A stretch of 64,000 nucleotides of DNA from Thermomonas sp. HDW16 (GCF_011302915.1 NZ_CP049872.1:2666001-2730000); one strand, 5' to 3'. Counted from the first letter of the stretch, positions 1 through 9,492 are shown. The notes: a model not told the origin generated them from the sequence alone. Numbers and translations are program-made.

Positions 1-964
1 GCCACTCCGCATCGCCGGCATCTTTCGCCCCCTGCAATTGCTGCACGCAGGCGGCGGTATCCCCCCAATTGCGCTTGGCGACCTCCAAATCCGCGCTGCA
101 GGCATCCAGCAGGCGTGCAGTCGACTTCCATTCCTTTTCGGAATTGGCCGTACGCACGGCCAAATTGCGCAGACCATCGGCCAACTCGGAGAGCACCGCG
201 ATGGCGGCTTGGTCATGCTCGGCACTGAAAGGCGGATGCGAGCGCAGACGCTCGGCGTCTTCTCCCAACCGCAACCCCACGCAATACTCGCGATAAGGCT
301 GATCGGCATGATCGCCCGCAAACACGCGACTGTTGTACAGGCGATCGGCGGCAGTAACCAGCGATTCCAGCTCCGGGAACTTCACCTTGGTGAAATGCGC
401 GCCCATCAGGCTCGCCCATAGAACCGCGCTGCCCTGCCCGAACCGCAACACCTCCATGCCGGCCGCCTCGAGGATTCCGGCGATCTCCTCGGCATCAACC
501 AGACCGAATTCCTTGTGCTCCTGCAGCCAGAAATAGTCTTCGTCGAACAGCTCGCGCCAACGCCCGTTGGCTTCCAACTCCGCATCGCGCACCCAAGGTT
601 CGTCCGGAGGGAAACCCACGATCACCGCACGGCCGGCGACACGTGCCATCTCGGCAACAGCCTGTGCACGCAGCGTAATCGGGATGTGCTCGAGCACATC
701 CAGTGACACGACGGCGTCGAAAGCTTGATCCTGAAACGGCAGGCCGGTGGCATCCGCAACCACGAAGTCCTTTTCATCGCCCTCTGCGTGCAGATCGGTA
801 TAGAGGCACGCGGCACGCGGCAGGAACTGGCCGAGCAGGCGTTGGCGATTGGCTCCGACCTCCAACACGCGCAAAGCCGGCAAATCCAGCGCCTGCAACA
901 AGCGCGAAGCCGCGCCGTACCGCTGGTAGTGGTCGAAGGGAATATCAAGGAGCGGTTGCGTCAT
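1..964 (-). CDS. SAM-dependent methyltransferase, 3' end beyond window
   Basis: The 321 visible codons read MTQPLLDIPF... and no stop is reached before the window edge. The fold is a class I SAM-dependent methyltransferase: motif I is VLEVGANR at residues 33-40, an acidic post-I strand follows (LYTDLHAE), and a Methyltransf_11-type DVLEHIP lies at 89-95. The last visible ~60 residues are polar and helical (ending ACVQQLQGAKDAG), suggesting a further coiled-coil or second domain past the edge. The ATG lies inside the last codons of wzt with a 20-bp overlap, so translation is probably coupled. Position behind wzm-wzt implies a role in O-antigen biosynthesis, perhaps chain-end methylation that caps and sets polymer length; that role is inferred. 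Acceptor substrate unknown. Confidence 0.85.
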   Translation of the reverse strand, partial: MTQPLLDIPFDHYQRYGAASRLLQALDLPALRVLEVGANRQRLLGQFLPRAACLYTDLHAEGDEKDFVVADATGLPFQDQAFDAVVSLDVLEHIPITLRAQAVAEMARVAGRAVIVGFPPDEPWVRDAELEANGRWRELFDEDYFWLQEHKEFGLVDAEEIAGILEAAGMEVLRFGQGSAVLWASLMGAHFTKVKFPELESLVTAADRLYNSRVFAGDHADQPYREYCVGLRLGEDAERLRSHPPFSAEHDQAAIAVLSELADGLRNLAVRTANSEKEWKSTARLLDACSADLEVAKRNWGDTAACVQQLQGAKDAGDAEW

Positions 965-2156
965 GGACTTTCCATTCGTGCGGAATGTAGACCACACCCT
1001 CGCTGAAATATGGCGCCGCCACGGTGAACACGTTGACCCCTGAAAGATAATCCAGGCAGACCAACCCCTTGTCGGTGAAAAGACCGACATCGACTCGATA
1101 GGAGCCGGTCAACAAGGTCATCGATGGGATGTGGTAACGAACGCGATGCGACCCCCGCGAAGTAGGAATCCGAACACGCTCAAGATAGGTGTTGGGGCCG
1201 AAGATATGCAGCCCATCCATACCTTTGATCGCCACCCCCAACAACAGGCCATCCACGTTCTCGTCGGCGACGGTGTAACTGATGTCCACGGTGAGGGGGT
1301 CGAACGGCGCGAGCGTGTCCGCGCTCAGCTCGATGGCGCCCAAGTGCGCTGGGATACTGTCGGGCACCGGAGCCTGTCGGCACTCTTCAGCAGACTGCAC
1401 CACCAGATCCTTGCCAAGCTCATGATCGCGGAATCGGTCGACGACGAAACTTGCTTCGCCATGCAGCTTGACCTTGCCCGCCTCCAGCCACAGCGCAGTC
1501 TGGCAGAAGCGCTTGATCTGTTCCAACGAATGTGACACGAACAGGATGGTCGCGCCCTGCGCACGGATCTCCTCGATCTTGGCCAGACACTTCATCTGGA
1601 AGCGGATATCACCAACCGACAATGCTTCATCGATGATCAGCACGTCCGGATCGGTATGAATGGCCACCGCAAACGCCAAGCGCACGTACATGCCACTTGA
1701 GTAAGTCTTGACCGGGCGATCAAAGAATTCACCAATGTCGGCGAATGCACGAATGTCGTCGAGGCGGTCATCAACCTCCGCCCTCGACAAGCCAAGCAGC
1801 GACGCATTCAGGAAAACATTCTCGCGCCCACTGAAGTCCGGATTGAAACCTGCCCCCAACTCCAGCAATGCCGCGAAACGACCGTTTATCCTGACACGGC
1901 CACTGGTCGGCGTGACTGTGCCGCACAAGACCTGCAGCAATGTGGACTTACCGGCACCATTGCGGCCGACGATGCCGAGGGTTTCGCCACGTGGCAACTC
2001 AAAGCTGACATCATCTAGCGCGCGAAAAGTACGCGTCCTAGCGCGAGCCGGCCATATCACTGACAGCAAACGCTCGCGAGGATTGCGGTAAACGATGTAA
2101 TCCTTGGTGATGTTCTCGACGGCAATCGCAACATCTTTCGTGGCAAGCCTGTTCAT
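945..2156 (-). CDS. wzt: O-antigen ABC exporter ATP-binding subunit (Wzt)
   Basis: ATPase of the ABC exporter that moves undecaprenyl-linked O-antigen across the inner membrane; 403 aa. Visible parts: Walker A GRNGAGKST (64-72), signature YSSGM (152-156), Walker B DVLIIDEALSVGD (171-183), and a beta-rich C-terminal domain from about 265 to the end (YTVADENVDGLLLG, SYRVDVGLF) typical of Wzt_C, which binds the modified end of the glycan. An open frame continues 22 codons upstream, but I chose the ATG at 2156 because it gives the family N-terminus (MNRLATKDVAI) and a 4-bp ATGA overlap with wzm. The Wzt_C domain usually matches one particular glycan terminus, so the downstream methyltransferase may make its ligand (inference). 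Confidence 0.93.
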   Translation of the reverse strand: MNRLATKDVAIAVENITKDYIVYRNPRERLLSVIWPARARTRTFRALDDVSFELPRGETLGIVGRNGAGKSTLLQVLCGTVTPTSGRVRINGRFAALLELGAGFNPDFSGRENVFLNASLLGLSRAEVDDRLDDIRAFADIGEFFDRPVKTYSSGMYVRLAFAVAIHTDPDVLIIDEALSVGDIRFQMKCLAKIEEIRAQGATILFVSHSLEQIKRFCQTALWLEAGKVKLHGEASFVVDRFRDHELGKDLVVQSAEECRQAPVPDSIPAHLGAIELSADTLAPFDPLTVDISYTVADENVDGLLLGVAIKGMDGLHIFGPNTYLERVRIPTSRGSHRVRYHIPSMTLLTGSYRVDVGLFTDKGLVCLDYLSGVNVFTVAAPYFSEGVVYIPHEWKVHDATAP

Positions 2157-2935
2157 AACACGTCCGAAAAACCAGCGGACAGGCGCCGGAAAAACCAGAG
2201 TGCGACGGCCGCGAAAAGGCACGAAACAGCAAAATAGATGACCAAGACCATGGCATCAGGCGGGACGCCCTGCACCGTCACCTTGCGCAACTGCTCCATC
2301 GGAATCACGAGAGGGTTGAAGCGGACGAGAGCGGACATCCCCTGGGGCATCGCACTGGCGGGAAAGAAGATTGGACTGATGAAGAGCATCACGCTCGCAA
2401 GCAACCCTGCAAGTTGCGAAATGTCGGGCATGTAAACGCCCAATGCCGACGCGCCCCAGGAAACGCCCAATAGCATCGGCGCAAAAGCCGACAACACAGC
2501 CAGCGACAATGCGAACCAAGGCGATGGAGCCCCGTCTATCACCCACTGTGCCACGAATAGAATGAGCAGCCCGATCACCGCATTGACTCCTGCGGCCGCC
2601 ACTCGGACGACCGCCAGCATCTCGACAGGGAATACGACCTTTTTCACGTAGTTCGGCTGCGAACTCACCAGCGATGGCGAAGATACCAACACCTCCGAGA
2701 AAAAAGTAAAGACAATCAGGCCGGCAAATAGGACAAGTGCAAAGCTCGCCGTGGTCTCCGCACCACCCCAACGCACCTTGAATATCCCGCTAAATACCAG
2801 CGTGTAAATCGATAGCATCAGTAGAGGCTGGAGCACCAACCAAATCGCACCCAGCACAGTGGCACGATATCGGGATGAAAGTTCGCGCCCAAGCAATTGC
2901 TTGAATAGATTGAACAGGTTCGCACGGTCGCGCAT
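2153..2935 (-). CDS. wzm: O-antigen ABC exporter permease (Wzm)
   Basis: Inner-membrane ABC-2 permease, 260 aa, with about six hydrophobic segments (IWLVLQPLLMLSIYTLVF, ALVLFAGLIVFTFF, VNAVIGLLILFVAQWV, LLASVMLFISPIFF, MVLVIYFAVSCLFAAVAL). With Wzt it forms the O-polysaccharide exporter. The start codon shares one base with the metB stop (TAATG), so the gene is read straight off the metB transcript and coupled to it. Base composition drops here: wzm has clearly more A+T than metB next to it, as expected of the variable LPS locus of xanthomonads, which is anchored at metB. Specificity for O-antigen rather than another polysaccharide is inferred from this context. Confidence 0.9.
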   Translation of the reverse strand: MRDRANLFNLFKQLLGRELSSRYRATVLGAIWLVLQPLLMLSIYTLVFSGIFKVRWGGAETTASFALVLFAGLIVFTFFSEVLVSSPSLVSSQPNYVKKVVFPVEMLAVVRVAAAGVNAVIGLLILFVAQWVIDGAPSPWFALSLAVLSAFAPMLLGVSWGASALGVYMPDISQLAGLLASVMLFISPIFFPASAMPQGMSALVRFNPLVIPMEQLRKVTVQGVPPDAMVLVIYFAVSCLFAAVALWFFRRLSAGFSDVL

Positions 2936-4116
2936 TACTGTTTCTTTCCATTCCGAGGAGCCAATGCCTGGGTGATGTCCGCCTGCAGGTCATTGAACAA
3001 CTCCACCCCCACGCTCAACCTCACCAGTTCATCGCCTATGCCCAGCTCGGCCCGCCGCACTGGCGGAATCGACGCATGCGTCATCACGGCCGGGTGATTG
3101 ACCAGCGACTCCACACCGCCTAGCGATTCTGCAAGGGTGAACAGCTCCAGGCGCTCGCAGAAGCGCTTGGCTGCTTCGAAGCCACCCTTCAGGCGAATCG
3201 ACAGCATGCCGCCGAAACCATCCATCTGCTTCGCGGCCAATGCGTGGTGCGGATGTGATTGCAAGCCCGGATAAATCACTTCCTCGATCGCCGGATGCGT
3301 TTGCAGGAATTCGGCCAATGCCATCGCGTTTTCGCAATGCGCCTTCATTCGCAAGTGCAGGGTCTTCAGTCCGCGCAAGGCAAGGAAACTGTCGAACGGC
3401 CCCTGCACCGCACCGACCGAGTTCTGCAGGAAGGCGAGTTGTTCGCCGAGTTCTGCGTTGTCGCCGACCACCAGCATGCCGCCAACGATGTCGGAATGGC
3501 CGTTGAGGTACTTCGTCGCCGAATGCATGACGATGTCGGCGCCTTGTTCCAGCGGACGCTGCAGGATCGGCGAGGCGAAGGTGTTGTCGACCGCCACCAA
3601 TAAGCCATGTTTTTTCGCGATAGTCGCGATCGCGGCGATGTCGACGATCTTCAGCAGCGGATTGGTCGGCGTTTCGATCCAGACCAGCTTCGTCTTCGGC
3701 GTGATCGCCGCTTCGAATTTCGCCGGATCGGTCAGGTCGACGAAACTGAAATCCAGTCCGGCGCTGCGCTTGCGCACGCGCTCGAACAGCCGGTAGCTGC
3801 CGCCGTAGAGGTCGTCCATCGCGATGATGTGGTCGCCGCTATCGAGCAGTTCCAGCAGGGTCGAAGTCGCCGCCAGTCCAGACGCAAAGGCGAAGCCGCG
3901 GCTGCCGCCCTCCAGCGAAGCCACGCAACGCTCGTAGGCGAAGCGCGTGGGGTTGTGCGTGCGCGAGTACTCGAAACCCTGGTGCACGCCGGGGCTGGAC
4001 TGCGCATAGGTGCTGGTGGCGTAAATCGGCTGCATCACTGCGCCGGTCGTGGGATCCTGCACCTGGCCGCCGTGGATGGCCAGGGTGCCCAATCCGTGGG
4101 ACTTGCTGTCGCTCAT
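2935..4116 (-). CDS. metB: Cystathionine gamma-synthase/gamma-lyase family PLP enzyme
   Basis: Fold-type I PLP enzyme of trans-sulfuration, 393 aa, normal length for the family. Landmarks: YSRTHNPTR near the N-terminus (phosphate-binding Tyr/Arg), ETPTNPLL (149-155), VDNTF (176-180) and the PLP lysine K202 in SATKYLNGHSD; LVNHPAVMTHASIP lies near the C-terminus. It follows cbs by 21 bp. A cbs-lyase pair fits reverse trans-sulfuration (homocysteine to cysteine via cystathionine), so the product may act as gamma-lyase, gamma-synthase or both; sequence alone does not separate these. The symbol metB follows the usual xanthomonad naming of this LPS-flanking gene. Confidence 0.88.
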   Translation of the reverse strand: MSDSKSHGLGTLAIHGGQVQDPTTGAVMQPIYATSTYAQSSPGVHQGFEYSRTHNPTRFAYERCVASLEGGSRGFAFASGLAATSTLLELLDSGDHIIAMDDLYGGSYRLFERVRKRSAGLDFSFVDLTDPAKFEAAITPKTKLVWIETPTNPLLKIVDIAAIATIAKKHGLLVAVDNTFASPILQRPLEQGADIVMHSATKYLNGHSDIVGGMLVVGDNAELGEQLAFLQNSVGAVQGPFDSFLALRGLKTLHLRMKAHCENAMALAEFLQTHPAIEEVIYPGLQSHPHHALAAKQMDGFGGMLSIRLKGGFEAAKRFCERLELFTLAESLGGVESLVNHPAVMTHASIPPVRRAELGIGDELVRLSVGVELFNDLQADITQALAPRNGKKQ

Positions 4117-4137
4117 GTTCTGGTTTCCGTGTCCTGG

Positions 4138-5508
<1,371 letters not shown>

Positions 5509-5591
5509 GCAGGGCCCGTTCGGCTTAGCTTCGAGCCCGCGATTCTACCAGCCGGGCCGTCGTGGCCCGGGCGATTCATCATCGCGAAGAA

Positions 5592-5629
5592 CGGGCGGTG
5601 GCCCCGACGAGGATGGCCGCCACCGCCCG
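5592..5629 (-). terminator. Hairpin after the YdcH gene, no U-tract
   Basis: Perfect 11-bp inverted repeat CGGGCGGTGGC / GCCACCGCCCG (5592-5602 and 5619-5629) with a 16-nt loop, starting 11 bp after the ydcH-like stop codon. On the minus strand it is followed by GTTCTTCG and not by a run of T, so it is a weak intrinsic terminator or an mRNA 3'-end stabiliser. Confidence 0.45.
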
Positions 5630-5639
5630 CGGATAGGCT

Positions 5640-5855
5640 TCAATGCGTGCTGTCGTACATCCGGATCAGGCGATCCTTGGCGGCGAGCTTCTCGCGCTTC
5701 ATCTGGCCGAGGGTGGTGTCGTCCAGCGGCAGTACGCCAAGTTCGGCATCCAGCACCTGCTTGTCGAGCTCCTGGTGGCGGTAATACAGCTGCCGGAACT
5801 CGGGACTGGCTTTCATCATCGCTTCGAGTTCCGCCTGCGGTTGTCCTTCGAACAT
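5640..5855 (-). CDS. YdcH/DUF465 family small protein
   Basis: 71-aa acidic/basic helical protein (MFEGQPQAEL ... LAAKDRLIRMYDSTH). The heptad-like pattern with a conserved LYYRHQELDKQV and a C-terminal LKREKLAAKD-type helix matches the DUF465/YdcH family, short helical-hairpin proteins of unknown function. The frame stays open far upstream, but the ATG at 5855 is preceded by a consensus Shine-Dalgarno AAGGAGG five bases away, which settles the start. It lies alone, with hairpins on both sides. No function is proposed. Confidence 0.85.
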   Translation of the reverse strand: MFEGQPQAELEAMMKASPEFRQLYYRHQELDKQVLDAELGVLPLDDTTLGQMKREKLAAKDRLIRMYDSTH

Positions 5856-5969
5856 GGAAACCTCCTTCGGTTTCAACGATGCGGAGCCCGGGCCGGACAG
5901 GCCGGGGCGGCGCGGGTGGCGGCAAGTGGGGGCCTGCCGGAATGCGCGATCCGCGCTTTCGCGAACCGC

Positions 5970-6009
5970 AAAAACAGATACGCCCCGTCTGCGTGCTGCA
6001 CGGGGCGTA
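5970..6009 (-). terminator. Rho-independent terminator of the candidate small RNA
   Basis: Perfect 10-bp stem TACGCCCCGT (5979-5988) / ACGGGGCGTA (6000-6009) with an 11-nt loop; read on the minus strand it is followed four bases later by TTTTT (5970-5974). It ends transcripts entering from the OmpA side or from the internal promoter, upstream of ydcH. Confidence 0.6.
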
Positions 6010-6164
6010 CGGGAATCGAATGCTTGGTGGAAGGCGAAACGGCCCCGGCATCCGGACAGGCCGCCGCGATCCTGGCTTGCGGCGGCGCTCTCCGAGCTGT
6101 CGAGCAAATCATGCATCGGCCGGTCTCCGGCCAGATGGCGGTGCGAGGATTCGACCCATCTGGG
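5970..6164 (-). ncRNA. Candidate structured small RNA (about 195 nt)
   Basis: The 416-bp gap between the OmpA lipoprotein gene and ydcH holds a set of signals in the right order on the minus strand: a promoter-like pair (6171-6199), a 10-bp bulged hairpin with an AGA loop (6114-6137), a 4-bp stem presenting a GGA triloop (6087-6097), an 8-bp stem whose loop contains AGGAU (6060-6086), then a 10-bp GC-rich hairpin followed by TTTTT. Several GGA motifs in or near loops recall CsrA/RsmA-sequestering RNAs, but this resemblance is only visual. The alternative is a structured 5' leader of ydcH. No known family (6S, 4.5S, RNase P, tmRNA) was recognised. Confidence 0.38.
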
Positions 6165-6170
6165 TATCTG

Positions 6171-6199
6171 ACACTACGCCTGCCCCATGGCGCCTGCAA
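6171..6199 (-). promoter_or_regulatory. Putative promoter of the candidate small RNA
   Basis: Minus-strand TTGCAG (6194-6199), 17-bp spacer, TAGTGT (6171-6176). The spacing is ideal but the hexamers match the sigma-70 consensus only moderately; a start near 6164 would place the first hairpin about 27 nt into the RNA. Confidence 0.3.
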
Positions 6200-6271
6200 G
6201 TGCAGACGACGAACGGTCGAAACGGATTGCAGCGAATCTCGCGATCCTGTTAACCATTTGTTTTTATTGAG

Positions 6272-7534
6272 TTAATTTGCAACGAGAATCTCTACCCGAC
6301 GGTTCTTGGCGCGACCAGCCGCAGTGCTGTTGTCGGCCATTGGCAGATCCTCGCCCCGCCCTTGCGCAGTGATCCGACTGCGGTTGAAACCGGCATCGGC
6401 CAAGGCGGCCCTAACCGCATCGGCGCGGCGTTGCGACAGCGCGCGGTTTGCCTCCGCCTCGCCCTGGCTGTCGGTATGGCCCAGCACTTGCACGCCGCCG
6501 ATATTCATCGTCTTCAGGTACAGGCCCAGTGCCTTCACACTGGCGGCAGCCTTCGCGGTGAGCTGCGCCTGGCCGGAACCGAAAGCGTCGCCTGCCAGGG
6601 TGAACACGTCACCCTGGCTGTCCTTGCGCATCGGCGGCAGCGTGGCGCCGGCCGTCAATTCCGCCTCCTGGCGGGCCAGCGCCGCTTCCTTTTCACGGGC
6701 CGCCGTGACCCGGGCGCCCTGGTCGATCTGGGCGGTATCTAGCACCGCTTCGGCCTGCTCCGCCTGTGCGCGCAGCCGTGCGGCCTCCTCGGCTTGTACT
6801 TGCGCCTCGATGCGCAGGCGCTCGGCTTCGGCGCGGGCGCGCTCGGCATCGAGGCGGCTGGCTTCGACCAGCAGGTCGCTACGCTCACGCTCCATGCCAT
6901 CGATCACCCGCCGCGCAGCCTCGATCCGCGCCGCCTGCTCGGCAACACCGACCCGGCGGTCGGCCAGCCGTTCGGCCACCACACGTTCGCGCTTGCCGGC
7001 CGCCTGCGCCACTGCCAGCGCCTGCCGCGCCTGCAGGCGCTCGTACTGGGCGAAGGGGTTCAGGCGGGTATCGGCGTCCAACAATTGCAGGCGCTGCGCA
7101 GCAGGGGCGGTGGCCGGTGCGGTATCCAGCGGGTTCTGCACGGCTTCCGTCGCGCCGATCTGCAGGCGGCCGCGCAACTCGGTGATCTGCGACTGCTGCT
7201 GGTCGAATTCGGCGCGGGTCACTGCCGCGCGGCTCAGCACCTGTGCCAGGTCGGCATCGGCGGCGGCGGCGACTGCAGCGCTGCGCGCTTCGTCGTCGCG
7301 CCCACGTGCCATCGCGGCCTGCGCCTGCGCAAGGCCGGCGCGGGCCTGGGCCAGTTCGGCGGCGGCGTACTGGTCGCCATCGGCCGCATCGGCGCGGGCG
7401 ACGGCCTGCTGCGCGGCATCCAGCTCGGCCGTTGGCGGCGGCAGGCTGGCGCAACCCGCCATGGCGAACGTCATCACAAGGCCGCATGCAAGCGCGTGCC
7501 GCGTTGAAAGGAAGTGTGCGAAGCTTGGGTGCAT
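6272..7534 (-). CDS. OmpA-family lipoprotein with DUF4398 and long coiled coil
   Basis: 420-aa outer-membrane lipoprotein. A signal peptide ends in the lipobox AMAGC (Cys28). Residues ~37-120 are an Ala/Glu-rich helical region like DUF4398, and ~150-300 are a long charged coiled coil (many EAERLRIEAQVQ-type heptads). The last ~115 residues are an OmpA C-terminal peptidoglycan-binding domain with GHTDSQGEAEANRALSQRRA and the closing KNRRVEI. It probably tethers the outer membrane to peptidoglycan across a coiled-coil spacer. It is divergent from pilU, whose ATG lies 87 bp away. The 416 bp beyond its stop contain the candidate small RNA. A role in type IV pilus function is possible but not shown. 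Confidence 0.85.
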   Translation of the reverse strand: MHPSFAHFLSTRHALACGLVMTFAMAGCASLPPPTAELDAAQQAVARADAADGDQYAAAELAQARAGLAQAQAAMARGRDDEARSAAVAAAADADLAQVLSRAAVTRAEFDQQQSQITELRGRLQIGATEAVQNPLDTAPATAPAAQRLQLLDADTRLNPFAQYERLQARQALAVAQAAGKRERVVAERLADRRVGVAEQAARIEAARRVIDGMERERSDLLVEASRLDAERARAEAERLRIEAQVQAEEAARLRAQAEQAEAVLDTAQIDQGARVTAAREKEAALARQEAELTAGATLPPMRKDSQGDVFTLAGDAFGSGQAQLTAKAAASVKALGLYLKTMNIGGVQVLGHTDSQGEAEANRALSQRRADAVRAALADAGFNRSRITAQGRGEDLPMADNSTAAGRAKNRRVEILVAN

Positions 7535-7621
7535 AGGGAAACCGTGCGTGTTGGCGTACGGTCATTGTGGGAAGCCGGCGGCGCATGCGCAAATCGCCGA
7601 CAGGAAACGGGGATCGAACGG

Positions 7622-8737
7622 ATGGATATCGGCTACTTCCTCAAGCTGATGGCAGAAAAGAACGCTTCGGACATGTTCCTGAGTTCCGGTGCACCGGTGA
7701 ACATCAAGGTCGAGGGCGAATTGCTGCCGCTGGGCAGCGCGCCGCTGCCGGCCGGGATGCCGAAGAAGGTGGCCTACTCGCTGATGAACGAGGCGCAGAT
7801 CGCCGAGTTCGAACGCGAGCTGGAGCTGAACATGGCGATCGCGGTGCCGAACTCCGGCCGCTTCCGCGTCAACGTGTTCCAGCAGCGCGGCGAAGTCGGC
7901 ATGGTGATCCGTGCGATCCGCAGCGACATCCCCAGCATCGAGGAACTGCAGCTGCCGCAGGTGCTGAAGGAGATCATCATGGCCCCGCGCGGGCTGGTGC
8001 TGATCGTCGGCTCCACCGGCGCCGGCAAGTCGACCACGCTGGCCTCGATGATCGACCACCGCAACAGCACGACCTCCGGTCACATCCTCACCATCGAGGA
8101 TCCGATCGAATACCTGCACCGGCACAAGAAGTCGATCGTCAACCAGCGCGAAGTCGGCCTGGACACCCACAGCTTCCACGCGGCGCTGAAGAACGCGATG
8201 CGCGAGGCACCGGACGTGATCCTGATCGGCGAAATCCGTGACGCCACCACCATGGAAGCGGCGATCGCCTTCGCCGAGACCGGCCACATCTGCCTGGCCA
8301 CCCTGCACTCCAACAACGCCGACCAGACCATCGAGCGCATCCTCAACTTCTTCCCCGAAGGTGCGCACAAGAACGTGCTGATGAACCTGGCACTGAACCT
8401 GAAAGCGGTGGTGAGCCAGCGCCTGGTGGTCGGCATCGACGGCAGGCGCATGCCCGCCGCGGAAGTGCTGATCAACACGCCGATGATCCGCGACCTTCTG
8501 CGCCGCGGCCAGGTGCACGAGATGAAGATGGCGATGGAAGAATCGCTTGAAGACGGCATGCAGAGCTTCGACCAATGCCTGTTCCGCCTGTACAAGGAAG
8601 GCAAGATCGAAATGGAGGAAGCGCTGAAGGCGGCGGATTCGCGCGACGGCCTGGCCCTGAAGTTCCGCCTGTCCGAAGGCGGCAGCGGCGAACACGATCC
8701 CTATGCCGACGTGTTCAACGCCGGCGCCGCACACTGA
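7622..8737 (+). CDS. pilU: Type IV pilus retraction ATPase PilU
   Basis: 371-aa hexameric secretion-type ATPase of the PilT/PilU family. Walker A is GSTGAGKST (130-138); the family motifs ILTIEDPIEYLH, REVGLDTHSF, DVILIGEIRD and the His box AFAETGHICLATLHSNNA follow in order. The N-terminus MDIGYFLKLMAEKNASDMF, the stretch GRFRVNVFQQRGEVGMVIR and the tail GMQSFDQCLFRLYKEGKI are of PilU rather than PilT type. The start at 7622 fits the family N-terminus; the frame is open upstream. PilU is an accessory retraction ATPase that works with PilT, but no pilT lies beside it here. Confidence 0.92.
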   Translation: MDIGYFLKLMAEKNASDMFLSSGAPVNIKVEGELLPLGSAPLPAGMPKKVAYSLMNEAQIAEFERELELNMAIAVPNSGRFRVNVFQQRGEVGMVIRAIRSDIPSIEELQLPQVLKEIIMAPRGLVLIVGSTGAGKSTTLASMIDHRNSTTSGHILTIEDPIEYLHRHKKSIVNQREVGLDTHSFHAALKNAMREAPDVILIGEIRDATTMEAAIAFAETGHICLATLHSNNADQTIERILNFFPEGAHKNVLMNLALNLKAVVSQRLVVGIDGRRMPAAEVLINTPMIRDLLRRGQVHEMKMAMEESLEDGMQSFDQCLFRLYKEGKIEMEEALKAADSRDGLALKFRLSEGGSGEHDPYADVFNAGAAH

Positions 8738-8829
8738 GGTCGACACGCGCCACAACCCCGTAGAGCGCAGCCAGCTCCGTCACGCTTGCGCCAATCAGGC
8801 AAGCCCGGCGCTCTGCAAACGTTCGTGGA

Positions 8830-9492
8830 TCAGGCCGCCGGCGCGTCCGGCTGCCGTTCCGGCCGCGCCTTTTCGAACGCAGGCAATGCCAAGCAGGCGG
8901 TTTCGATCCGTTGCAGGGTCGGAAACCGCGTCATGTCCACGCCGAAGCGGCGCGCGTTGTAGATCTGCGGAATCAGGCAGCAATCCGCTAGACCCGGCGT
9001 ATTCCCTTCGCAGAAAGTGCCCGTCGATGGATGATCCGCTAGCATCGCCTCCGCCGCGCGAAATCCCTCCGCGACCCAGTGCTTCACCCACTCGTCGCGT
9101 TCCGGCTGCGGCACGTTCCACTCGTGTTCGAAGTACTGCAGCACGCGCAGGTTGTTGAGTGGGTGGATATCGCAAGCGACCAGCTGGGCCAGCGCGCGGG
9201 CGCGGGCGCGGGCCCGCGCGGTGGCCGGCAGCAGCGCAGGCTCGGGCCAGACCTCGTCCAGGTATTCGAGGATCGCCAGCGACTGGGTGATCCGGCGGTG
9301 CCCGTGCAGGAAGGCCGGCACCAATTGCTGCGGATTGATGCCCCGGTATTCGGGGGAATGTTGCTGACCACCGTCGCGCAGCAGGTGCACCGGCACGATG
9401 TCGTAAGCCAGTCCCTTCAGGTTCAGGCCGATGCGCACGCGATAGGCCGCGCTGGAGCGCCAGTACGAATACAGCTGTAGCGGCTCGCTCAT
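8830..9492 (-). CDS. maiA: Maleylacetoacetate isomerase
   Basis: 220-aa zeta-class glutathione S-transferase that isomerises maleylacetoacetate to fumarylacetoacetate in tyrosine breakdown. The N-terminal motif YSYWRSSAAYRVRIGLNLKGL carries the zeta-class Ser-Ser-(x)3-R signature; NPQQLVPAF (GSH site) and QSLAILEYLDE follow. The ATG at 9492 gives the family start MSEPLQLYSYW. It lies 106 bp behind the fumarylacetoacetate hydrolase gene, so the two form a unit. Odd feature: an Arg-Ala run (RARARARA, about residues 91-99) encoded by an imperfect GCGCGG tandem repeat, in the linker between the thioredoxin-like and helical domains. Confidence 0.92.
   Translation of the reverse strand: MSEPLQLYSYWRSSAAYRVRIGLNLKGLAYDIVPVHLLRDGGQQHSPEYRGINPQQLVPAFLHGHRRITQSLAILEYLDEVWPEPALLPATARARARARALAQLVACDIHPLNNLRVLQYFEHEWNVPQPERDEWVKHWVAEGFRAAEAMLADHPSTGTFCEGNTPGLADCCLIPQIYNARRFGVDMTRFPTLQRIETACLALPAFEKARPERQPDAPAA
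9192..9221. repeat. GCGCGG-type short tandem repeat inside maiA
   Basis: Roughly five imperfect hexamer units (GCGCGG/GCGGGC) coding an alternating Ala-Arg stretch in MaiA. The unit length is a multiple of three, so slippage would change protein length without a frameshift. Confidence 0.6.

Noticed and set aside
5856..6116. 87-residue N-terminal extension of the YdcH-like protein
   Set aside because: It would read through a terminator hairpin; a consensus AAGGAGG marks the internal ATG as the real start.
6138..6165. T-arm-like GGGTCGAATCC on the minus strand, suggesting a tRNA or tmRNA end
   Set aside because: The flanking bases do not pair as a T stem and no acceptor or anticodon arm can be drawn.
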